Of a stretch of DNA of 28,874 nt, positions 23,645 through 28,874 are shown one piece after another. The notes beneath the pieces were generated by a model. The model was not told where the DNA came from. It worked only from the letters and a program-made list of their open reading frames with translations, and did no database searches. Origin of the DNA: a virus; IMG/VR virus record IMGVR_UViG_3300031986_000024, positions 1-28,874 of that record. One strand, 5' to 3'. Numbering within the stretch: the stretch's first letter is position 1; each line of letters begins with the position of its first letter. The position numbers and the translations under genes are program-made.

Positions 23645-23713
23645 GCGCCGGAAAGTAAACTCAGCCCGCCGTTTCGACAATAGGCCGCCTCAGGAGACAG
23701 CCATTGCTTAGTG

Positions 23714-23980
23714 CTACTGCTTTAAGCCCCCAGCGGGCTGCTTCGCCGCCTCAATCAGGTCTGCTTGGCGAATAAGGCCTTCCGCGATTTTTCGTGCCTG
23801 GTGGGGCTTTATCAGAAGCTCCACGCTTTCAGCCGTAGTCTCTCCGCGACGAACCTGCTCGATGTGCTCCTGAGATGTCACGTATTCCAGACGCACAATA
23901 AGATTTCCGGGCGCCAGCGCGTTGATGTGCACATTGATTAGGTTCGGTGTGTTGGTCGTGTTCTCGAATTTTGCAGGCAT
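23714..23980 (-). CDS. Small hypothetical protein, minus strand
   Basis: 88 residues, no recognised family. MPAKFENTTNTPNLINVHINALAPGNLIVRLEYV reads as beta-strands, followed by helical VELLIKPHQARKIAEGLIRQADLIEAAKQ. I chose the ATG at 23980, with GGAAGGA 7 bases upstream; the ATG at 23986 would sit against that site. A longer open frame to 24205 contains no better start. It is transcribed away from the tail-fibre gene and towards the membrane-protein gene, with which it may form a two-gene unit. Function is unknown. Confidence 0.65.
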   Translation of the reverse strand: MPAKFENTTNTPNLINVHINALAPGNLIVRLEYVTSQEHIEQVRRGETTAESVELLIKPHQARKIAEGLIRQADLIEAAKQPAGGLKQ

Positions 23981-24035
23981 AGGCATTCCTTCCGAATCTC
24001 GGGGATCATGCCGCCGCACCCACCAAGAGTCCATC

Positions 24036-24057
24036 AGCCGCCTCGAGCGGCTTTTTT
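24036..24057 (+). terminator. Intrinsic terminator just before the tail-fibre gene
   Basis: AGCCGC (24036-24041), loop CTCGA (24042-24046), GCGGCT (24047-24052), then a run of six T (24052-24057). It would stop plus-strand read-through from the late operon just 15 bases before the fibre start, so the fibre may depend on antitermination or its own promoter, though the hairpin could instead control the fibre leader. It lies upstream of the minus-strand gene and cannot terminate that gene's own mRNA. Confidence 0.75.
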
Positions 24058-24072
24058 CATGGAGAATTGCCG

Positions 24073-25098
24073 ATGCCCCGTAACGGCTCAGGTGTGATGT
24101 CTTGGCCTCCAAACACCAATGGCGTGCCAGGCACAACGGTGTCGAGCACCAGATACAATGCATTTCTCGCTGATCTGCTGACGGATCTGAACGCCGCACG
24201 CCCAATCACTGCGGGCGGTACCGGCGGCACGTCGGCGGTCTCGGGCAATGACGGGCTCAACACCACGTCGACGGACATGGCGTCTGCGGCCACGCTTAAC
24301 CTGGCCAACGCCACGGGCATCATCGTCAATGTCACCGGTACGACGACCATCACCGCGCTCGGCACGGTTAGTTCGGGGGCGATCCGCACGCTGATCTTTG
24401 CGGCCGCGCTCACACTGACGCATCACGCCACCAGCCTCATTCTCCCGGGGGGCGCGAACATCACCTCCGCGGCCGGCGACGCGGCAACGTTCCGTTCGAA
24501 GGGGGCTGGCAACTGGGTCTGCGTCAACTACCAGCGGTCGAATGGGCACGCCGTCTCCAACACCCTCGACAGCCCAACGATCAATACGCCCATGTTGACT
24601 TTCAGACAGGGCGCGACTGCGACACCAACAGCAGAGGGCGCAGTCGAGTGGGACACTGACGACAACGTTCTGGCAATCGGCGACGGAGCGGCCACGAAGC
24701 TTTTCGTGCCTATCCCGGCTTCAACTGCTGCTGGCGACATCGAGTATTTCGACGGTGCCAAGTCCAAGGCACGGCTGGCAAAGGGCACTGCCGGGCAGGC
24801 GCTGGTTATGAACGGCGGCGCGACCGCTCCGATATGGCAGACCTTAAACTACGGTGCAGGGGTGGCGGCTATTGTGCCAGGGGCAATCGGATCGATGATG
24901 TTTGCTAACTACACCGGCGCGGTCGCGCCTGTCGCTTACGGGGGGGCGGTGGCAGGCTCTACGCTGCAACCTGTAGGTCTGTCCGCCGTGGGTGACGACT
25001 TTCCTGAGGGAGCTTCCCCTTCGGGAACGTGGGTACTTCTAGGCGCGATAACTTCGCCAGTCGCTCCGCGCAATACCTTGTTCCAGAGGATTTCGTGA
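24073..25098 (+). CDS. Tail fibre protein
   Basis: 341 residues; the ATG at 24073 has GGAGA 7 bases upstream. The N-terminus (MSWPPNTNGVPGTTVSSTRYNAFLADLLTDLNAARPITAGGTGGT) is a well-known podophage-fibre anchor pattern. The chain is Thr/Ala/Gly-rich and beta-strand-like (VTGTTTITALGTV, SLILPGGANITS), with a C-terminal tip resembling other fibres (GTWVLLGAITSPVAPRNTLF). It would bind the host receptor, probably a surface polysaccharide, so it should be the fastest-evolving structural gene. A tail-fibre assembly gene follows with a 1-base TGATG overlap. The family is recognisable; its precise receptor is not. Confidence 0.85.
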   Translation: MPRNGSGVMSWPPNTNGVPGTTVSSTRYNAFLADLLTDLNAARPITAGGTGGTSAVSGNDGLNTTSTDMASAATLNLANATGIIVNVTGTTTITALGTVSSGAIRTLIFAAALTLTHHATSLILPGGANITSAAGDAATFRSKGAGNWVCVNYQRSNGHAVSNTLDSPTINTPMLTFRQGATATPTAEGAVEWDTDDNVLAIGDGAATKLFVPIPASTAAGDIEYFDGAKSKARLAKGTAGQALVMNGGATAPIWQTLNYGAGVAAIVPGAIGSMMFANYTGAVAPVAYGGAVAGSTLQPVGLSAVGDDFPEGASPSGTWVLLGAITSPVAPRNTLFQRIS

Positions 25099-25541
25099 TG
25101 GAATACCGCAACGCAACCTACAATGCGCACGGCACAATCGATGTCGAGATTGAGCATCCTGTGTTCGGCTGGATACCGTTTACAGCCTCGCCTGATGACT
25201 CCGAGGAATTTGGGCGAGAACTGTTTGCAGAGGTCAATCTCGGCGAGGCTGGGCCATACTTGGTACCGCCGCCGATCGTAGAAGACTACACAGCGGCTAT
25301 CGTCTCAATGCTCGATGCCAAGGCGAAGGAACGCCGCTACGACAACGCGATGTCCCTCGCGACATACGAGAAAAGCACTGATCCGCAATGGTCAGCCGAA
25401 GCTACGGCGTTCATCGCATGGCGCGACGCAGTGTGGGCTTACGCTTACGCCGAACTCAAAAAGGTCGAACTGGAACAGCGCTCGCAACCGACCGTTGAAG
25501 GGTTCTTGGCCGAGCTCCCGGTCATGAGCTGGCCCACCTAA
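25098..25541 (+). CDS. Tail-fibre assembly/chaperone-like protein
   Basis: 147 residues; the ATG at 25098 overlaps the fibre stop (TGATG), with an AGAGGA site upstream inside the fibre gene. The second half (AAIVSMLDAKAKERRYDNAMSLATYEKS, then WSAEATAFIAWRDAVWAYAYAELKKV, then FLAELPVMSWP) matches the DUF4376-like / fibre-assembly family found behind tail-fibre genes. Such proteins help fold and attach fibres; some remain on the tip. The first half is beta-rich and may contact the fibre. Being next to the fibre supports the role; the exact action is inferred. Confidence 0.75.
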   Translation: MEYRNATYNAHGTIDVEIEHPVFGWIPFTASPDDSEEFGRELFAEVNLGEAGPYLVPPPIVEDYTAAIVSMLDAKAKERRYDNAMSLATYEKSTDPQWSAEATAFIAWRDAVWAYAYAELKKVELEQRSQPTVEGFLAELPVMSWPT

Positions 25542-25589
25542 CCACATGGTCGCATGTGCCAGAGGCCGGTTGCGGCGGCATTCGCAATC

Positions 25590-25614
25590 TATTATGCCCT
25601 GCACTTAGTATAAA
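25590..25614 (+). promoter_or_regulatory. AT-rich promoter-like stretch before the methyltransferase
   Basis: Within a GC-rich surround, TATTAT (25590-25595) and TATAAA (25609-25614) both resemble -10 boxes; -35 matches at a proper distance are poor (TTGCGG is only 14 bases before TATTAT). It lies 17 bases before the methyltransferase start, so a separate lysogeny-expressed promoter is plausible but weakly supported. Confidence 0.3.
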
Positions 25615-25630
25615 AGGCGGGGGCCTGTGC

Positions 25631-26266
25631 ATGCGACTACTAGATTTCTTTTTCGGGAAGAGTAACGGCGAAAGCTTCCGGTCTGGCGATTATTGGGATC
25701 AGCGATATCGCAACGGAGGCACTTCTGGCGCAGGCTCCTATGGCCGATTAGCTGAATTTAAGGCCGAAGTTCTGAACGCTTTCGTTGCTGAACACCGCAT
25801 TCAGACTGTCGTAGAGCACGGCTGCGGCGACGGGGCGCAACTGGAGTTGGCCCGGTACCCCAACTATCTCGGGCTCGACGTATCGCCTACCATCGTAGAG
25901 GTCTGCCAGAAACGGTTTGAGAGCGACCCGTCGAAGCAGTTTCGCTTATCGGGATCCGAGGAAACCGGCACCCACGATCTGGCCCTATCTCTGGACGTTA
26001 TCTACCACCTCGTAGAAGACGCTGTTTATCAGGAATACATGGGTGGGCTGCTCGGCTCATCGCACCGATACCTCGCGGTCTATGCGAGCAACTACGACAA
26101 GCTGACCAAGGATGAGCACGTCAGGCATCGGCGGTTCTCAGACATGATTGATGCGACGGGCCAGTGGAACCAGGTCAAGCACGTTCCCAATCGATACCCG
26201 CTTGAGCGGCGCAATAAGAGGGAAACCAGTTTTGCTGATTTCTACTTCTTCGAGCGCGTAAACTAG
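25631..26266 (+). CDS. Class I SAM-dependent methyltransferase
   Basis: 211 residues; I chose the ATG at 25631, preceded by a GGGGG purine run. The S-adenosylmethionine-binding glycine-rich loop VVEHGCGDG lies at 60-68, with the acidic strand end Asp83 (LGLDVS) that would hold the ribose, then a helix (PTIVEVCQKRF) and the LALSLDVIYHLVED loop near residue 118. The N-terminus (YWDQRYRNGG) resembles small-molecule/sugar methyltransferases rather than DNA ones, and no DPPY-like DNA-methylase motif is visible. It ends by converging on, and overlapping by 3-4 bases, the acyltransferase gene. The likely substrate is a cell-surface sugar or a small molecule, so together they may alter the host surface. 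Confidence 0.85.
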   Translation: MRLLDFFFGKSNGESFRSGDYWDQRYRNGGTSGAGSYGRLAEFKAEVLNAFVAEHRIQTVVEHGCGDGAQLELARYPNYLGLDVSPTIVEVCQKRFESDPSKQFRLSGSEETGTHDLALSLDVIYHLVEDAVYQEYMGGLLGSSHRYLAVYASNYDKLTKDEHVRHRRFSDMIDATGQWNQVKHVPNRYPLERRNKRETSFADFYFFERVN

Positions 26267-28254
26267 CGGCGTTCAATCGCCTGCTCGAACATAGGCACGA
26301 GCAAGTGAGCCCCGGCCCGCGTCAGATGGTTGTAATCTGCATAGAGGACCACACCATCGCGCACGACCTCGCACTTGAGACCGGGGCACAGGATGGTGTC
26401 CGGCGTCATCAATAGAGCCCCGTATTTCTTGGCAAGCCGGGTCACTTCGGCAGTGCTTCGCTGCTGGCGCTGATCGTATGCTTTCCGAGTGGGTGCGATG
26501 TCTATTTCTCGGCCAAGGATTGCCGCCCTTCCCAATGTGGACGGAACGGGGAAGCCCACTTCGGGGACAGTCGTCATCAAGATCAGTGAGGGGACCATAG
26601 GGCGCAACCTGGCCAGGGTTGCGTCTAGACCGGCAGCAACAACCTCGAAATTGCCCTCGGGGGCAAAAACAGGCGCGGGGCCTTTCCGTTCATAACGCGA
26701 ACCTTCGAAATAATACGGCCAACGCGCGACCATGATAACCAGTTCCGGCTTGATGGTTGCTAAGGCTTGGAGCGCCTTGTCGGCAAACTCGGCACACGGC
26801 CATGCCGGCCGGTCTATCCGCTCGATGCTTACGATGGGGACGCATCCGCCGCGACCGAAAAGGTAGCCCGCCTTGCCGCCTCGCGCCAAAGCCGCATCAA
26901 GGGCTGGGGCTGCTGCTTCACCGTGGGAGTCGCCCCAAAGGATCACAGTTGGCTGAACGTTTGGATCACCTAGGCGACAAATCATGCTGCGACGGACATT
27001 TGCGAGATGAGCGAGCCGCTGGTCGGCTTCCGCGAGTTTGCGCATGCTACAGCGCTCTGAAGGCATGCCCGACCGGACAGCCTCCTTGTTGGTCATCGCG
27101 GCGACATCATCCGGTAGGCGCCAAGCCGCACCCTTTGACTGATCTGCGACAAGGGCAACCGCGAGCAAGGCCGCGAAACCACCAAAAAGCGGAGTGATGC
27201 CAGTCCTGTTGACTGGGCGCCGGAATGGCCTTTCGACGAACCGATAGGAAAGCCACGCCGCCACAAAGGCGAGTGCAACGATAGCGGCCGCCTCGATCGG
27301 TAGGAGGGGGCGGATGGCGATGTAGGCGCCGAACGACAGAAGGGGCCAATGCCATAGATACAGGGAATAGGAGATTAGCCCGATGCCGACCATCGGCGCT
27401 GTCGACAGCCCGCGATTTAGTGTGGCCTGAGGCCCAGCGTAGATCAGGAGAGCAGCACCCAGGCTCGGGATCGCAGCATTCCAACCCGGGAACGTAGATG
27501 CGCTCGACAGCCCCCACAGGGCTGCAGCAATAAGCGCGCCACCGATGAGGGAACACACATCGGCCGCTCGGTGGCTCAAGGTCGGGAGGGTGCCCACGGC
27601 CAAGAAGGAACCGATCAACAGTTCCCATGCCCGATATTGGGCGAGGAAGAATGCAGCCTCTGGATTGGTGATCACGGCAACACAACCTGCGGCAAAGGAG
27701 ACCGCAAGCCCGATCACGATCCCCGCGGTTCGAAGCTTCCACTTCGACAGCAGCACGAGTGCCAGGGGGAAGAAAACGTAGAACTGCTCTTCGACCGACA
27801 GCGACCAGATATGAAGCAGGGGCAGCACTTCATCTGATGCGGCGAAGTAGCCGGACTCCTTGAAGAAGAAGATGTTGGCGTAGATCAGGAGTGAGGCCAC
27901 CAGGCTTTCGCCGAACAGCTCGAAATCGTTCGGGACGTAGAGTAGCGCGGCACCGATGGCCGAAACAGCGCAGACGACAAGAAACGCGGGGACGATGCGC
28001 CGCAGTCGGCGCTCATAAAACCGCCATGTGCTGTAGGTCCCGGCGTCGATCTCGCGAGCGATGATGCCGGTGATCAGATAGCCCGAAATCACGAAAAAGA
28101 TGTCGACGCCGACGAACCCGCCAGGCACGAGCCCAGGGAATGCGTGGAACAAAACGACTGCTAGGACAGCAACAGCTCGCAGTCCATCGATGTCGGCCCG
28201 ATAGCCGTGCGCCACGATGCTGCTTGTTGCCGGCGCCAGTTCTCGGCGGTTCAT
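26263..28254 (-). CDS. OafA-type membrane acyltransferase with SGNH domain
   Basis: About 663 residues from the ATG at 28254 (a TTG at 28269 is in frame, but a GGGG run lies 9 bases before the ATG). The N-terminal about 370 residues are an acyltransferase-3 membrane domain: YRADIDGLRAVAVLAVVLFH with the family's RxxxGLR-like start, GVDIFFVISGYL, SVEEQFYVFFP, and about ten hydrophobic helices. From about 430 comes a periplasmic SGNH hydrolase-like domain, with GDSH (about 441-444) holding the nucleophilic Ser, and DYNHL (about 640-644) holding Asp640 and His643. Such fusions O-acetylate O-antigen or exopolysaccharide. On the minus strand, it opposes the methyltransferase. It is a strong lysogenic-conversion candidate: it could change the phage receptor and block superinfection. 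Confidence 0.93.
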   Translation of the reverse strand: MNRRELAPATSSIVAHGYRADIDGLRAVAVLAVVLFHAFPGLVPGGFVGVDIFFVISGYLITGIIAREIDAGTYSTWRFYERRLRRIVPAFLVVCAVSAIGAALLYVPNDFELFGESLVASLLIYANIFFFKESGYFAASDEVLPLLHIWSLSVEEQFYVFFPLALVLLSKWKLRTAGIVIGLAVSFAAGCVAVITNPEAAFFLAQYRAWELLIGSFLAVGTLPTLSHRAADVCSLIGGALIAAALWGLSSASTFPGWNAAIPSLGAALLIYAGPQATLNRGLSTAPMVGIGLISYSLYLWHWPLLSFGAYIAIRPLLPIEAAAIVALAFVAAWLSYRFVERPFRRPVNRTGITPLFGGFAALLAVALVADQSKGAAWRLPDDVAAMTNKEAVRSGMPSERCSMRKLAEADQRLAHLANVRRSMICRLGDPNVQPTVILWGDSHGEAAAPALDAALARGGKAGYLFGRGGCVPIVSIERIDRPAWPCAEFADKALQALATIKPELVIMVARWPYYFEGSRYERKGPAPVFAPEGNFEVVAAGLDATLARLRPMVPSLILMTTVPEVGFPVPSTLGRAAILGREIDIAPTRKAYDQRQQRSTAEVTRLAKKYGALLMTPDTILCPGLKCEVVRDGVVLYADYNHLTRAGAHLLVPMFEQAIERR

Positions 28255-28379
28255 AGAAAAGATCCCCAAAGTCCGCCGGTTCTTCGCACACGCCTATCTG
28301 ATCATCAACCGTCCTCGAACGTCGCATGGCCCGCCCCCTGCGGGAATGACGGCGGCTGACACCCACAATGGAGCATCAC

Positions 28380-28874
28380 ATGGACCGCAATTTCGCGCGG
28401 GCGCTTTCGCTCGTCCTAAAACATGAGGGTGGCTGGTCAGATCACCCGGCCGATCCAGGCGGCGCCACCATGAAGGGCGTCACGCTCGCGAACTTTCGCC
28501 GATACGTGAAGCCGAACGCGACCAAGGACGATCTGCGCGAGATCACCAATGAGCAGGTGGCCTCGGTCTATAGGCGCTTCTACTGGGATGCGGTGCATGG
28601 CGCCGAGCTTCCCGACGGGGTCGACTATGCCGTGTTCGACTTCGCGGTGAACAGCGGGCCCGGCAGGGCAGCCAGGTACCTGCAGGGTATCGTTGGTGTT
28701 GCCCAGGACGGCAAGATCGGGCCGGCCACGCTGGCCGCGGTTCGAGCCAAGCCGCATGCCGCGGTCATCCATGATCTCTGCGACCGCCGCATGGCCTTCC
28801 TACGCGGCCTGAAGACCTTCGGCACCTTCGGCAAGGGCTGGTCCTCTCGCGTCGCTGGTGTCCGTTCCGAGGCG
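28380..28874 (+). CDS. Endolysin, GH108-type muramidase (3' end missing)
   Basis: N-terminal 165 residues of a lysis enzyme, cut by the window edge. It has the glycoside hydrolase 108 pattern: a leading helix then LKHEGGWSDHPADPGGATMKGVTL, with likely catalytic Glu16 in HEGGW; FYWDAVHGAELPDGVDYAVFDFAVNSG; and AARYLQGIVGVAQDGKIGPAT, the peptidoglycan-binding helix of the family. The ATG at 28380 has a GGAG six bases upstream. It would cut the glycan strands at the end of infection. No signal peptide is visible, so a holin is needed to release it, and none was identified nearby. It continues in frame to the last base with no stop. Confidence 0.92.
   Translation, partial: MDRNFARALSLVLKHEGGWSDHPADPGGATMKGVTLANFRRYVKPNATKDDLREITNEQVASVYRRFYWDAVHGAELPDGVDYAVFDFAVNSGPGRAARYLQGIVGVAQDGKIGPATLAAVRAKPHAAVIHDLCDRRMAFLRGLKTFGTFGKGWSSRVAGVRSEA

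Noticed and set aside
24601-24612. Third copy of the leader element (TTTCAGACAGG) in the fibre gene
   Set aside because: Shares only the CAGACAGG core, lies inside coding sequence and lacks the flanking match.
1-28874. CRISPR array, tRNA or IS element
   Set aside because: No spaced repeat series, cloverleaf with CCA-like acceptor, or transposase with terminal repeats was seen on either strand by reading.

Overview
The window is almost entirely one temperate, short-tailed (podovirus-like) prophage. It starts at or just inside the integrase gene and is cut off inside the endolysin gene. The host is probably an alphaproteobacterium of the Hyphomicrobiales/Rhizobiales. Reasons are the high GC content with strong G/C at third codon positions, a secreted DUF1236-type protein (a family typical of rhizobia), and a replication module (AlpA, HTH_39-like winged-helix protein, PC4-like protein, PrimPol) of a style common in rhizobial prophages. 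No tape-measure, sheath or baseplate gene is present. The virion set is P22-like: large portal, scaffold, capsid, gp4/gp10-like tail proteins and ejection proteins.

Region by region. (1) 1-1618: tyrosine integrase and an AlpA-like regulator/excisionase, separated by a gap with a perfect 9+9 palindrome. (2) 1722-5364: a tightly coupled early operon of six genes, almost all joined by 4-base ATGA overlaps: winged-helix protein, PC4-like ssDNA-binding protein, a small protein, a PrimPol-type primase, an unrecognised protein with a likely zinc knuckle, and a DUF6456-like putative regulator. (3) 5365-5633: non-coding, with a hairpin and a 14-base tandem repeat. (4) 5634-7057: an accessory cassette on the minus strand with two unknown small proteins, a P-loop kinase and a secreted DUF1236-like protein. 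(5) 7195-23464: the plus-strand late operon: small and large terminase, portal, scaffold, capsid, decoration-like protein, connector proteins, gp10-like tail hub, GNAT-like acetyltransferase, an S74-chaperone protein, a lysozyme-bearing ejection protein and a second ejection protein. (6) 23402-23980: two small minus-strand genes. (7) 24073-25541: tail fibre and its assembly chaperone. (8) 25631-28254: a convergent pair, a SAM methyltransferase and an OafA-type acyltransferase with an SGNH domain, likely to alter the host surface polysaccharide. (9) 28380 to the end: a GH108-type endolysin, truncated by the window edge.

Read together, integrase and AlpA would control integration and excision, the early operon would replicate the genome, and the late operon would package DNA and build a virion that injects a lysozyme-armed ejection complex. 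The minus-strand cassettes and the methyltransferase/acyltransferase pair look like lysogenic-conversion ('moron') genes. No CI-like repressor, tRNA, CRISPR array, IS element or complete attachment-site pair was found. I see no clear-cut unknown defence system. The best candidates for new biology are the kinase cassette, the surface-modification pair, the unrecognised early-operon protein and a duplicated late-operon leader sequence.
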